A stretch of 64,000 bases of DNA from Nitratidesulfovibrio sp. SRB-5 (GTDB lineage: Bacteria; Desulfobacterota; Desulfovibrionia; Desulfovibrionales; Desulfovibrionaceae). The stretch is from assembly GCF_019931275.1 (NCBI RefSeq), contig NZ_JAIOTY010000003.1:225615-289614 (forward strand). The letters are read 5' to 3'. Numbering within the stretch: the first letter of the stretch is position 1; each line of letters begins with the position of its first letter. A program made the translations under genes and the position numbers. The notes under the pieces are model-generated. The model ran no database searches. It was not told the origin of the DNA and saw nothing but the letters and a program-made list of their open reading frames with translations. Below are positions 25,428 through 35,490 of the stretch, one piece after another.

Positions 25428-27770
25428 CTACACCCCTTCGCGCACCCGTGCGGCAGCTGCCACGAGGTGGGCGAGGCTGGCGCGGGTTTCGGGCCAGTCG
25501 CGGGTTTTCAGGCCGCAGTCGGGGTTGGCCCACAGGCGGTCCAGGGGCAGGACGCGGGTGGCGGCGCGGAGCAGGGTTTCCATTTCGTCGATGGAGGGCA
25601 CGCGCGGGCTGTGGATGTCGTACACGCCGGGGCCGACCTCGTTGGGGTAGGCGTGGGTGGCGAAGACCTCCAGCAGCTCCATGCGGCTGCGGCTGGCTTC
25701 CAGGCTGATGACGTCGGCGTCCAGGGCGGCCACGTGGTCGATGATGTCGTGGAAGTCGCAGTAGCACATGTGGGTATGAATCTGGGTGGCGTCCCGCACG
25801 CCGGACGAGGCCAGGCGGAACGCGCCCACGGCGGCGTCGAGGTAGGCGGCATGGGCGGCGCGGCGCAGGGGCAGGCCCTCGCGCAGGGCGGGCTCGTCGA
25901 TCTGGATGACGCCGATGCCCGCGGCCTCAAGGTCGGCCACCTCGTCGCGGATGGCCAGGGCAAGCTGGCGGAAGACCACGGGCCGGGGCACGTCATCACG
26001 GACAAAACTCCAGCAGGCGATGGTGACCGGGCCGGTGAGCATGCCTTTGACCGGCTTTTGGGTCAGCGCCTGGGCATGGGTGATCCAGCGCACGGTCATG
26101 GGGCCGGGGCGCGAGACGTCGCCGTAGAGCAGGGGCGGCTTGACGCAGCGGGTGCCGTAGCTCTGCACCCAGCCGTTGGCGGTGATGCAGAACCCGCGTA
26201 ACTGCTCGCCAAAGTACTCCACCATGTCGTTGCGCTCCGGCTCGCCGTGCACCAGCACGTCCAGCCCAAGGGCCTCCTGCTCGCGGATGGCGGTGGCGAT
26301 GGCCTCGCGCATGGCGGTGTCGTACTGGGCCTCGGTGATCTGGCCGGTGCGCAGCTTGCGGCGCTGGGCGCGGATGTCGGCGGTCTGGGGGAACGAGCCG
26401 ATGGTGGTGGTGGGCAGCACGGGCAGGCGCAACGCGGCGCGCTGGGCAGCGATGCGGGCGGTGTAGGGCGTGGCGCGCCAGCCCATTTCCGGGGTGACGG
26501 TGCCTGCGCGGACCGCAACGGCGGGGTCGTGGATGACCGGGCTTGCGGCGCGCGCGGCCAGCGCGGCCCGGTTGCGGGCCAGGGCGGCGGCGGTTTCCGG
26601 CGCGTCGGCGCGGCCATTCAGGTCGCACATGTCGGCCACCAGGCGCACCTCTGCGCACTTCTGTCTGGCAAAGGCCAGCCACTGCGCCACTTCCGGGTCC
26701 AGCCCGGTTTCCGCGTCGAGGTCCACGGGGCTGTGCAGCAGCGAGCAGGAGGGGGCCACCCACACCCGGTCCGGGCCAAGGGCGGCCACGGCGGCGCGCA
26801 CCGGCGCGGCGGCCTTGTCCGCGTCCACGCGCCACACGTTGCGGCCATTGATGACGCCAAGGGAAAGCGCAATGCCGGATTGCGACACGGATTGTGGCAG
26901 GCCGGTATCGGCGGGCTGCCGTGCGGCAGCGCGGGTCAGGATGTCCAGCGCCGGGGCCAGGTCTTCCGGGCCGCGCACCAGGTCCAGATGCAGCACGTCC
27001 ACAGGGAGGGACAGTGCCGTTGCCAGGTTGTCGCCCACCGGGGCGAAGTAGCTGGCCAGCAGCAGGGTGGCGTCCGGTACGGCCACGCGCAGCCGGGCGT
27101 AGGCGGGCACGAAGCGCGAGCGGATGTCGTCGGCGAGGTCCAGCGAAAGAATGGGCTCGTCCAGCTGGATCAGCGGGCAGCGGGCGGCCACGTCGCGCAG
27201 CAGCGCGCCGTAGGCGTCGAGCAGGGCGGGCAGCAGCGACCAGCGGGTGCCGCCATCCACGCGTTTGGACAGCCACAGGAAGGTCATGGGGCCGGGCAGC
27301 ACCGCCTTGGGGGTGAAACCCGCCGCCAGCGCCTCGTCGATCCGGGCCAGCAGGGGGGCGGCGTCAGGCGCGAAGGTGGTGGCCGCGTCCAGTTCCGGGA
27401 CCAGGTAGTGGTAGTTGGTGTCGAACCACTTGGTCATTTCCAGCGGGGCCACGGGCTGGTCGCCGCCCTGGCCGCGCGCCATGCGGAACATCAGGTCTAT
27501 GTCGCGCGGAGCATCGCCGTTGCGGAAGCGCGGGGGGATGACGCCCAGCAGCAGGGCGGCGTCCAGGATGTGGTCGTACAGGGCGAAGTCGCCCACGGGC
27601 ACCACGTCGATGCCCGCCTCGCGCTGGAGGGTCCAGTTGCGCAGGCGGATGGCGCGCGCGGCGTCCTCCAGTTGCTGCCGCGTGGCGGCGCCTTTCCAGT
27701 AGTCCTCGACGGCCTTTTTCAGTTCACGGTTGCCGCCGATGCGCGGAAAACCAAGGGTGTGGGTACGCAT
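25428..27770 (-). CDS. metE: Cobalamin-independent methionine synthase
   Basis: 780 residues. MetE transfers the methyl group of methyltetrahydrofolate to homocysteine without B12. The N-terminal domain starts TLGFPRIGGNRELKKAVEDYWKG; the catalytic C-terminal domain holds PTTTIGSFPQT, VLVHGEPERNDMVEYFGE, and the zinc-site region IHTHMCYCDFHDI, with the last cysteine in WANPDCGLKTR. Start: ATG at 27768-27770 with GGAGG five bases upstream. Preceded by a cobalamin riboswitch and an operator-overlapped promoter, so B12 should switch it off. Terminated by repeat copy A. Confidence 0.97.
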   Translation of the reverse strand: MRTHTLGFPRIGGNRELKKAVEDYWKGAATRQQLEDAARAIRLRNWTLQREAGIDVVPVGDFALYDHILDAALLLGVIPPRFRNGDAPRDIDLMFRMARGQGGDQPVAPLEMTKWFDTNYHYLVPELDAATTFAPDAAPLLARIDEALAAGFTPKAVLPGPMTFLWLSKRVDGGTRWSLLPALLDAYGALLRDVAARCPLIQLDEPILSLDLADDIRSRFVPAYARLRVAVPDATLLLASYFAPVGDNLATALSLPVDVLHLDLVRGPEDLAPALDILTRAAARQPADTGLPQSVSQSGIALSLGVINGRNVWRVDADKAAAPVRAAVAALGPDRVWVAPSCSLLHSPVDLDAETGLDPEVAQWLAFARQKCAEVRLVADMCDLNGRADAPETAAALARNRAALAARAASPVIHDPAVAVRAGTVTPEMGWRATPYTARIAAQRAALRLPVLPTTTIGSFPQTADIRAQRRKLRTGQITEAQYDTAMREAIATAIREQEALGLDVLVHGEPERNDMVEYFGEQLRGFCITANGWVQSYGTRCVKPPLLYGDVSRPGPMTVRWITHAQALTQKPVKGMLTGPVTIACWSFVRDDVPRPVVFRQLALAIRDEVADLEAAGIGVIQIDEPALREGLPLRRAAHAAYLDAAVGAFRLASSGVRDATQIHTHMCYCDFHDIIDHVAALDADVISLEASRSRMELLEVFATHAYPNEVGPGVYDIHSPRVPSIDEMETLLRAATRVLPLDRLWANPDCGLKTRDWPETRASLAHLVAAAARVREGV

Positions 27771-27894
27771 TGCCACCTCCGGAATGCGTGAAGACAGGTG
27801 AGAGCGATTCGCGAGCGCGCGCCCGTGCAACGGGCGGGCGCATGCCGGGGTCCGGTTCGCGCGGCCTTGGGCGGTGCGGAGGGGACGTCTTCCG

Positions 27895-28140
27895 ACTGAC
27901 GGGCGGTGGGTGAGAGGCTTCGTGGCCACGCGAATACCCTTGCGAGGGGCCTCGCGTGGTCCGAAGCCGTGGCCCGCATCCTTCCCGTGTGCCGCGTCCG
28001 GCAGCCCGTTGCCCGTGCGGGCAGGGGAGCGCCGGATGCGGTGGCGGTGGATGCGGGCGGCATGCCCGAACACGGCAGCGCGCCTGTACCGGATTCGCAC
28101 CGGTTTCCGTTTCCCTTCCACGTCCGAGCATGCAGCGGTC
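27895..28140 (-). ncRNA. Cobalamin riboswitch upstream of metE
   Basis: Read on the minus strand the leader has the conserved core GGGAAACGGAAACCGGTGCG followed by AATCCGGTACAGGCGCGCTG and CCGTG (28085-28115 region), which matches the GGGAA..GGTGCGAATCC..CGC core of AdoCbl riboswitches. A B12-box-like end (GAAGCCTCTCACCCACCGCC, 27902-27921) matches the AAGCC..ACC..CC layout. The region between is longer than minimal and GC-rich. It lies between the promoter and metE, where B12 binding would repress the B12-independent enzyme, as reported for metE in other bacteria. Confidence 0.78.
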
Positions 28141-28162
28141 TGCGTTGCTCGGGGATGATAAC

Positions 28163-28194
28163 ATCACTAAATCAGCAAATACTGATATAGTGAT
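28163..28194. promoter_or_regulatory. Inverted-repeat operator overlapping the metE promoter
   Basis: ATCACTAAATCAG, six bases, CTGATATAGTGAT: 12 of 13 positions pair. The dyad covers the -10 element and most of the spacer of the metE promoter, so a bound dimer would block it. Methionine-cycle genes of Desulfovibrio are known to be under the ArsR-family regulator SahR; linking this site to SahR is inference. Confidence 0.65.
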
Positions 28195-28204
28195 TGAGTG
28201 TCAA
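28176..28204 (-). promoter_or_regulatory. Predicted sigma-70 promoter for metE
   Basis: Minus strand TTGACA (28199-28204), 17 bases, TATTTG (28176-28181). It directs transcription into the riboswitch and metE. Confidence 0.65.
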
Positions 28205-28406
28205 GCGCGGGAGCGGGCATTTTGCCGAAAGCCCACCCACTGCCGCCACGCAGAACGGCCCGCCGCACCGGGTGGTGCGACGGGCCGTCAATGAAAGCCG
28301 TGTGGGGCGAGGACGAATTAACAGACGACTGGAAGAGTTCGTTTTTGAAGGTTCGCTACCACGCTTTGGAACCCCATTGAGGGGGCTTCGTAATGCGAGG
28401 GAATAC

Positions 28407-28474
28407 AAATAAAAGTTTTGGGGGGTGGGGGGGGGCGGGGGAGGAGACCCTTTTTCAAAAGGGTCCCTCCCCCG
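28407..28474. repeat. G-run/hairpin element, copy B (after ilvD)
   Basis: Plus-strand order: AATAAAAGTTTTGGGGGG, a long G-rich run, then a hairpin (GCGGGGGAGGAGACCCTTTT / AAAAGGGTCCCTCCCCCGC, one base bulged, 28436-28474). It lies 25 bases from the ilvD stop and is nearly identical to copy E after nrdJ. Confidence 0.8.
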
Positions 28475-28499
28475 CAAGCATTCAGGCTGCTACGGCAGG

Positions 28500-30167
28500 C
28501 TACTTGCGGTACATGGCCCCGGTGGCCGCGCTGGTCACCTGACGGGCATAGCGGCGCAGCAGGGGCGAGGTGACCGGCTTTTCCAGCGGCACGAAGGTCT
28601 CGCGCCGGGCGGCCAGTTCCGCCTCGTCCACCAGCAGGTCCAGCCTGCGGGCCGGAATGTCGATGAGGATGTGGTCGCCTTCCCTGACCAGCCCGATGTT
28701 GCCGCCATCGGCGGCTTCCGGCGAAACGTGGCCGATGGCCGCGCCGCGCGTGCCGCCGCTGAAGCGGCCATCGGTGATCAGGGCCACGTCCGCGCCCAGG
28801 CCCATGCCCGCGATGGCGGCGGTGGGCGACAGCATCTCGCGCATGCCGGGGCCGCCGCGCGGGCCTTCGTAGCGAATGATGATGGCGTCGCCCTTGTTGA
28901 TCTTGCCGCCCATGATGGCGGCATGCGCCTCGCCCTCGGAATCGAAGACGCGGGCCACGGCCTCGCGCACCATCATTTCCGGTGCCACGGCGGACTGCTT
29001 GACCACCGCGCCCTGCGGGGCCAGCGAACCCTTCAGGATGGCGATGCCACCCTGCGCCGAATACGGAACGTCTACAGAACGTATTACGTCCGGATTGAGC
29101 ACGCGCGCGTTCAGCTCGGCCAGGTTTTCGGCCAGGGTCTTGCCGGTGACGGTCATGACCGAGGTGTCCACCAGCCCCTTCCTGGTCAGTTCCGCCATCA
29201 CCGCCGGAATGCCCCCTGCGGCGTGCAGGTCCTGGATGTGGTGGTGCCCGGCTGGTGAGAGCTTGCACAGGTTGGGGGTCTTGCGGCTGACCTCGTCGAA
29301 GATGTCCAGCGTCAGGTCCAGCCCGGCCTCGCCGAACACGGCGGGCAGGTGCAGCACGGTGTTGGTGGAGCCGCCGAGCGCCATGTCCACGGCCACGGCG
29401 TTGGCCACGGCGCGCGGGGTGACGATGGAGCGCGGGGTGATGTTCTTTTCCAGCAGTTCCATCACCTTCATGCCCGCGTGCTTGGCCAGGCGCACGCGCG
29501 CCGCCGTCACCGCCGGGATGGTGCCGTTGCCGGGCAGGGCAAGGCCCATGGTTTCGGCCATGCAGTTCATGGTGTTGGCCGTGAACATGCCCGCGCACGA
29601 ACCGCAGCCCGGGCAGGCCGTTTCGGTCATCTCGTCCAGTTCGGCCATGGTCATGTCGCCGCGCTGCACGCGGCCCACGGCCTCGAACACGCTGATCAGG
29701 TCGGTGCGGCCCGCCAGGGTGCCGCCCGCCAGCATGGGGCCGCCGCTGACCATGATGGACGGAATGTCCATCCGCAGCATGGCCATCAGCATGCCGGGCA
29801 CCGACTTGTCACAGTTGGGGATGAACACCAGTGCGTCGAACGGGTGCGCCGTGGCCATGATTTCGATGGAATCGGCAATGATCTCGCGGGACGGCAGCGA
29901 AAAATGCATGCCCTCGTGGTTCATGGCCAAGCCGTCACAGACCGCGATGGCCGGAAACTCCATGGGCGTGCCGCCCGCCGCGCGCACCCCGGCCTTCACC
30001 GCCTCGGCAATGGTGTGCAAATGCACGTGGCCGGGCACCACCTCGTTGGCCGCGTTCACCACGCCCACCAGGGGGCGCTCGATCTCCTCGCGCGTCAGCC
30101 CCAGGGCATGCAGCAGCGAACGGTGCGGGGCCTTCTCCAATCCATGGGTCATCTTCTTGCTGCGCAT
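28500..30167 (-). CDS. ilvD: Dihydroxy-acid dehydratase
   Basis: 555 residues. IlvD dehydrates dihydroxy-acids in isoleucine and valine synthesis and carries an Fe-S cluster. The cluster region is visible in [15 protein letters not shown] and [20 protein letters not shown]; the family segment [16 protein letters not shown] and the end block [19 protein letters not shown] are present. I choose the ATG at 30167 ([19 protein letters not shown]) because GAGGA lies eight bases before it; an ATG five codons earlier has no such site. Monocistronic between repeat elements. Confidence 0.97.
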   Translation of the reverse strand: MRSKKMTHGLEKAPHRSLLHALGLTREEIERPLVGVVNAANEVVPGHVHLHTIAEAVKAGVRAAGGTPMEFPAIAVCDGLAMNHEGMHFSLPSREIIADSIEIMATAHPFDALVFIPNCDKSVPGMLMAMLRMDIPSIMVSGGPMLAGGTLAGRTDLISVFEAVGRVQRGDMTMAELDEMTETACPGCGSCAGMFTANTMNCMAETMGLALPGNGTIPAVTAARVRLAKHAGMKVMELLEKNITPRSIVTPRAVANAVAVDMALGGSTNTVLHLPAVFGEAGLDLTLDIFDEVSRKTPNLCKLSPAGHHHIQDLHAAGGIPAVMAELTRKGLVDTSVMTVTGKTLAENLAELNARVLNPDVIRSVDVPYSAQGGIAILKGSLAPQGAVVKQSAVAPEMMVREAVARVFDSEGEAHAAIMGGKINKGDAIIIRYEGPRGGPGMREMLSPTAAIAGMGLGADVALITDGRFSGGTRGAAIGHVSPEAADGGNIGLVREGDHILIDIPARRLDLLVDEAELAARRETFVPLEKPVTSPLLRRYARQVTSAATGAMYRK

Positions 30168-30209
30168 TGTCTGCGTCCTCATTGTATGCGTCGTTGGGCA
30201 GGTGGTTAC

Positions 30210-30313
30210 GCGGGGGAGAGGGGGAAAACTTTTCGCTCTGCGATCGTCATCCGTAAGGTTCGCGCAAGCGCTCACCGAACGGCTGACGTAAAAGTTTTCC
30301 CCCTCTCCCCCGC
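30210..30313. repeat. 24-bp perfect inverted repeat with 56-base spacer
   Basis: The arms at 30210-30233 and 30290-30313 are perfect reverse complements (GC-G5-AGA-G5-AAAAC-TTTT). The spacer holds smaller pairings. It lies in the 30168-30526 gap upstream of ilvD, so it may be in or near the ilvD leader. The right arm continues into a C-rich stretch and CAAAACTTTTCATT (to about 30346), which is the outer part of the G-run/hairpin element seen elsewhere. I list this as copy C, an aberrant member. Confidence 0.8.
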
Positions 30314-30526
30314 ACCCCCTCACCCTCTTTCAAAACTTTTCATTCGGGGGGGCGCGGTGCGGTGTGGTGTGGGCTGCCGCTACAGCGTGCGAAGGGTGTT
30401 CGCACGGCTGTGTTGCTCCGAAGAAAAGTCCGGGGGAGGAGAAAACGGGGGGCTTGAAGGAAAGGAAGGACGGGGTAGGAGCAGAGTCCTTCCTTTTTCT
30501 CGAACCCCCACGGCGAATACGTACCC

Positions 30527-31428
30527 CTAGCGGCTGCGGACGGCAATCCAGCTGCCCAGAATGCCCATGAGCACGGGCACGGCCAGCAGCAGGGCGGCCT
30601 GTTCCGGCGGGGGCAGGCGCAGTTCCAGCAGCAGGGGCGGCACGTTGAGCGCGGTGCGGAAGCGCCAGTGCACGGCAAGCAGCAGCAGGCAGGCAAGGCC
30701 GCCGCCCAGCAGGCCTTGCAGCGCGCCCGCCACCATCAGGGGCAGCCGGATGTACCAGTTGCGCGCGCCCACCAGTTGCAGGATCTCGATTTCCTCCCGC
30801 CGGGTGGACAGGGTGAGCCGCACGGTGTTGCCCACCACCAGCGCCAGCACCACGCCCAGGAAGCCCACGGTGGGCCAGATCACGAAGCGGCTGGCCGAGC
30901 GCCACGCCTTGCCCAGTTCGTCGCGCAGGGGCGATGCGGCCACCCGCTCCACGCCGGGCATGGCCTTGAGAAAGGCCTGGGTGTCGGCGGCCCACTTTTC
31001 GGGGTCGGCCTCGCGCGGGGCAAAGGTCAGCAGGGCCGTGGGCGGCAGGGGGCTTTTGCCGGACAGAAAGCCCATGTCCGGCACGGGCAGCCCGGCGGCC
31101 TGCCCGGTCGTTTCGCCCATGCGGCGGGCCAGCGCGGTCAGGGCCTCGTCCGGGCTGTAGGTTTCCAGGCTGGCCAGCCACGGCATGTGGCCCAGCTCTT
31201 CCCACTGGCCGCGCACGTGGGCCATGTCCGTGCCGGGGCGCCAGTACACCTGGTACACCGTTTCCCCGCGCGAGGCGCTGAGCTCGGCGTCCACCGTGGC
31301 CAGGGCCATCAGCAGCAGGCCGGACAGGAAGACCACCAGCGTCACCGCCGCCATGGACAGCAGTTGCGCCCACGGGTGCAGGAACAGGTCGGCCACGCCG
31401 CGGGCCAGCAGGCGGAAGAATGTGCGCA

Positions 31429-31429
<1 letters not shown>
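30527..31429 (-). CDS. ftsX: Cell division ABC transporter permease FtsX
   Basis: 300 residues. FtsX is the membrane part of FtsEX, which activates septal peptidoglycan hydrolases. One membrane segment at the start (LLSMAAVTLVVFLSGLLLMALATV), a periplasmic domain of about 120 residues, then three segments at the C-terminal half (VIWPTVGFLGVVLALVVGNTV; LMVAGALQGLLGGGLACLLLLAV; AALLLAVPVLMGILGSWIAV). STRREEIEILQLVGARNWYIRLPLMVAG is the FtsX family core. The start ATG overlaps the ftsE stop by one base (TGATG). Confidence 0.94.
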
Positions 31430-32271
<842 letters not shown>

Positions 32272-32340
32272 GCTGACCGCATCAAAGCAAAGCCCGCGCG
32301 ACTTTGCAAGGGGCAAGGGGCAAGGGGAGATTGCATGGGA

Positions 32341-32412
32341 AAAGTGAATCGGGGAGGGGACCCTTTGAAAAGGGTCTCCCTCCCCGAACCCCTCCCCCCT
32401 AAACATTTCGTA
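32341..32412. repeat. G-run/hairpin element, copy D (ftsE leader), opposite orientation
   Basis: The hairpin (CGGGGAGGGGACCCTTT / AAAGGGTCTCCCTCCCCG with one extra base, 32350-32387) is followed by AACCCCTCCCCCCTAAACATTT, the mirror of copies A, B and E. It is not at the 3' end of any gene: it lies between the predicted ftsE promoter and the ftsE start. Confidence 0.8.
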
Positions 32413-32438
32413 TAGAGGAAAGGTAGGGGCGTCATCAA
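32409..32438 (-). promoter_or_regulatory. Predicted promoter for ftsEX
   Basis: Minus strand TTGATG (32433-32438), 18 bases, TATACG (32409-32414). Transcription would run through repeat copy D before reaching ftsE. Confidence 0.5.
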
Positions 32439-32511
32439 ATCGTCCCGTACAGTCTTATTATCCGGTCGATGGTTCCATCTGCGAGGATTTCGGGCGGATG
32501 GTGGCGTATCA

Positions 32512-32580
32512 AATGAAAAGTTTTGGGGGGTGGGGGTGCGGGGGAGGAGACCCTTTTTCAAAAGGGTCCCTCCCCCGCGA
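32512..32580. repeat. G-run/hairpin element, copy E (after nrdJ)
   Basis: Plus-strand order: AATGAAAAGTTTTGGGGGG, TGGGGGTG, then a hairpin (CGGGGGAGGAGACCCTTTT / AAAAGGGTCCCTCCCCCG, 32541-32578). It lies 27 bases from the nrdJ stop and would be the nrdJ terminator on the minus strand. Confidence 0.8.
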
Positions 32581-32606
32581 AAACGGGATTTTCCGACAGT
32601 CTTACC

Positions 32607-34919
32607 CTACCCGCACTTGGTGAAGCCGCAGCCGGGGCAGATGTAGCAGCCTTCCTGGAACACCAGGTCTTCGCCGCAATCGGGGCAGCGCTGCTTGTCC
32701 AGTTCGTTCACCGGGCCGTGGGGGGGCAGTTCGCCCTTCAGGTAGCGGTTTTCCAGCACCCACGAGATGGCGTCGGGGATGGACAGCAAGAGGCCCTTCT
32801 TCTGGAACACCGGGTGTTCGCCGCCAATGCCCTTGAGCTGCTGGACGATGTCGCGCACTTCCACGCCGGAGCGCAGGGCCAGCGACACCAGGCGACCGAT
32901 GGCCTCGGCCTTGGCGGTGATGGACCGGCCCGACTTGCCGATGGTGGCGAACACCTCGAAGGGCTTGCCGTTGGCTTCGTTGACGGTCAGGTACATGGCC
33001 CCCAGGCCCGTGGGCACCTTCTGGGTGAAGCCGTAGACGATGTCCGGGCGCTGGCGCACGGCGCTCTTGTGGTCGCCGTCGTCCTTGCCCTCGTCCTTCT
33101 TTTCGCCCTCGCCGGTGCACAGCACCTGCACGGCCTTGCAGCCGTCGCGGTACACGGTGACGCCCTTGCAGCCCTGCTCGTAGGCCATCCAGTAGATGGC
33201 CCGGATGTCGTCGATGCTGGCCGAGTTGGGCAGGTTCACGGTCTTGGACACGGCGTTGTCGGTGTATTTCTGGAAGGCGGCCTGCATGCGCAGGTGCCAC
33301 ACCGGGGCGATGTCCATGGCGGTCACGTACACCCGGCGCAGGTCTTCGGGCAGGTGGTCCATGGCCTGGATGGAACCCTTTTCGGCCACGGCCTCCATCA
33401 GCTTCTTGCTGTGGCTGCCGGTGTCGCGCAGGGCCGCCTCGAAATGGGGGTTCACCTCCACCAGCCGCTCGCCGTCCATGACGTTGCGCGAGAAGCACAG
33501 CGCGAACAGCGGCTCGATGCCCGACGAGCACCCGGCGATGATGGACAGGGTGCCGGTGGGCGCGATGGTGGTCACCGTGGCGTTGCGGTAGGGGCCCATG
33601 TCGCGTTCGGCAAAGGTCGATTCCGCAAAGGCCGGGAAGGGCCCGCGCTCCTTGGCCAGCACCTTGGAGGCGGCGCGGCCCTCGTCCTGCACGAACTGCA
33701 TCATCCGTTCGCCAAGGCCGATGGCCTCCTGGCTGTCGTAGGGAATGCCCAGCTGGTAGAGCAGGTCGGCCCAGCCCATGACGCCGAGGCCGATCTTGCG
33801 GTTGCGGTGCACGGTTTCGGTAATGCGCTCCAGCGGAAAGCGCGAGGCGTCGATGACGTTGTCCAGAAAGCGCACGCCCAGGTGGATGACCCGCTTCAGG
33901 TCCGCCCAGTCGATGGCCTTTTCCGGCGAGGGATGGGGCAGGCCGCCTTCGCGAGCGGTGGCCGTGCCGGGCACGAAGAACGCGGAAAGGTTGATGGACC
34001 CCAGGTTGCAGGCCTCGTAGGGCAGCAGCGGCTGTTCGCCGCAGGGGTTGGTGGATTCGATCTCGCCCTGCTTCGGGGTGGGGTTGTCGCGGTTGATGCG
34101 GTCCAGGAACACGATGCCCGGATCACCGCTTTCCCAGGCCTTCTGCACCAGCATCTCGAAGACCTTGCGGGCCTTCAGGCGTTCGCGCACCTGCCCGGTG
34201 TGCGGAGCGACCAGGTCGTATTCCTCGTCGGCCTCCACGGCCTTCATGAAGGCCTCGGTCAGCCCCACTGACAGGTTGAAGTTGTTGAATTCGCCGTCGC
34301 GCTCTTTGGCGCGGATGAACTCGATGATGTCCGGGTGGTCGATGCGCAGGATGCCCATGTTGGCCCCGCGCCGGGTGCCGCCCTGCTTGATCTGTTCGGT
34401 GGCGGTGTTGAAGATGCGCAGGAAGGACACCGGGCCGGAGGCCACCCCGCCGGTGGAGCCCACGCGCGCCTCCTTGGGCCGCAGGCGCGAGAAGGAAAAG
34501 CCCGTGCCGCCGCCGGATTTGTGGATCATGGCGGCGTGCTTCACGGCATCGAAGATTTCCTCGATGGAGTCGCCCACGGGCAGCACGAAGCAGGCGGAAA
34601 GCTGGCCAAGGTCGGTGCCTGCGTTCATCAGGGTGGGCGAGTTGGGCAGGAACTTCCAGCCGGTCATCAGGTCGTAGAACTCGCGGGCCAGCGCGTCCGT
34701 CTTGTAGGGAGACTTCTTGTACTTGCCTTCTTCGGCGGCAATGGCTCCGGCAATGCGCCAGAACAGCGCGCGGGCGTCCTCGTAGGGCTGTCCGTCGGGG
34801 CCCTTGCGATAGTACCGCTTGGCCAGCACGACCTTGGCGTTGGGGTTCAGGGCCACGTCGGGCAGGGTTTCGGGCATGGCGGGCGGGGTGGGCAGGGGCT
34901 GGTTAGCTGGCGCTGTCAT
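32607..34919 (-). CDS. nrdJ: Adenosylcobalamin-dependent (class II) ribonucleotide reductase
   Basis: 770 residues. NrdJ makes deoxyribonucleotides with AdoCbl as radical source, so it works with or without oxygen. Family blocks: FLPNSPTLMNAGTDLGQLSACFVLPV (with the redox Cys), GGGTGFSFSRLRP, IESTNPCGEQPLLPYEACNLGSINL (radical-site Cys in NPCGEQ), and APTGTLSIIAGCSSGIEPLF. The C-terminus has a zinc-ribbon-like CPDCG and CPGCGFTKC (redox tail). I start it at the ATG at 34919; a TTG 13 codons upstream is less likely. No B12 riboswitch is visible upstream. Ended by repeat copy E. Confidence 0.96.
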   Translation of the reverse strand: MTAPANQPLPTPPAMPETLPDVALNPNAKVVLAKRYYRKGPDGQPYEDARALFWRIAGAIAAEEGKYKKSPYKTDALAREFYDLMTGWKFLPNSPTLMNAGTDLGQLSACFVLPVGDSIEEIFDAVKHAAMIHKSGGGTGFSFSRLRPKEARVGSTGGVASGPVSFLRIFNTATEQIKQGGTRRGANMGILRIDHPDIIEFIRAKERDGEFNNFNLSVGLTEAFMKAVEADEEYDLVAPHTGQVRERLKARKVFEMLVQKAWESGDPGIVFLDRINRDNPTPKQGEIESTNPCGEQPLLPYEACNLGSINLSAFFVPGTATAREGGLPHPSPEKAIDWADLKRVIHLGVRFLDNVIDASRFPLERITETVHRNRKIGLGVMGWADLLYQLGIPYDSQEAIGLGERMMQFVQDEGRAASKVLAKERGPFPAFAESTFAERDMGPYRNATVTTIAPTGTLSIIAGCSSGIEPLFALCFSRNVMDGERLVEVNPHFEAALRDTGSHSKKLMEAVAEKGSIQAMDHLPEDLRRVYVTAMDIAPVWHLRMQAAFQKYTDNAVSKTVNLPNSASIDDIRAIYWMAYEQGCKGVTVYRDGCKAVQVLCTGEGEKKDEGKDDGDHKSAVRQRPDIVYGFTQKVPTGLGAMYLTVNEANGKPFEVFATIGKSGRSITAKAEAIGRLVSLALRSGVEVRDIVQQLKGIGGEHPVFQKKGLLLSIPDAISWVLENRYLKGELPPHGPVNELDKQRCPDCGEDLVFQEGCYICPGCGFTKCG

Positions 34920-35490
34920 GTGGCTGTTTTCCGGTGGTATTTTTATAATGTGTTGCAATGCAAGGCTATTTTTTTAGTGAGCACAATTGTGACCAATCCG
35001 TGGTGTAACCCGGCCCGGCGAGAAAATCCAGACTCTAGATTTTTTCCACAGTCAGTCGGTGAAAACGCCAACGTGGCGCGGGTACAGGCCGCACGCATCG
35101 AAATACATTTCGATGCGATTTCGTAATACGGCTTAATGGTCCGTAATCACGGGCGGAAAAAAAGATGCCGCCAATCGGCGGGTGGGGAAAACGAAGGGGG
35201 CATGGCCGCAGAAGCGGTAGACGCTGTCAGGCCGGGGAGCAGGGCGGGTGGGCTGTGGGGCTGCGCGTGGGCGGGCCTTGTGCGGAGGGCATGGCGGATG
35301 CGTGGCGCCTGTGCGCAACGGAGCTGTCGGCGGCACGGCATGCTGGGCGCGCCTGCGCCGCGTGCGACGGGGCAAGGAGGAGGCAGTGCCCGGGGCGCAG
35401 GGGCCGCGTGCCCGCGTGCCGAGCGCTTGTGCGGCAGTACGGCTGCGTGGCTGTGCGACGGTGAGGCTGCGTGGCTGGGCGATTGGCCGA
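34920..35490. other. Gene-free region upstream of nrdJ
   Basis: A 571-base gap. Near nrdJ it contains a palindrome CACAATTGTG (34982-34991), a hairpin with AAAATC/GATTTTTT (35022-35048), and the strong palindrome at 35095-35116. The rest (35160-35490) is GC-rich with repeated GGCTGCGTGGCTG-like words and open frames of biased composition that I do not accept as genes. Confidence 0.6.
35095..35116. promoter_or_regulatory. Perfect palindrome upstream of nrdJ
   Basis: GCATCGAAAT-AC-ATTTCGATGC: two perfect 10-base arms, AT-rich centre, 176 bases before the nrdJ start. It is followed by a weaker TACGG/CCGTA pair. The size and symmetry suggest a dimeric repressor site; the regulator is unknown. 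It does not match the NrdR box as I know it. Confidence 0.5.

Noticed and set aside
34920..35132. A B12 riboswitch upstream of nrdJ
   Set aside because: NrdJ uses B12, so I looked for the GGTGNNAATCC core on the minus strand and did not find it. B12 riboswitches normally control B12-independent alternatives, such as metE here.
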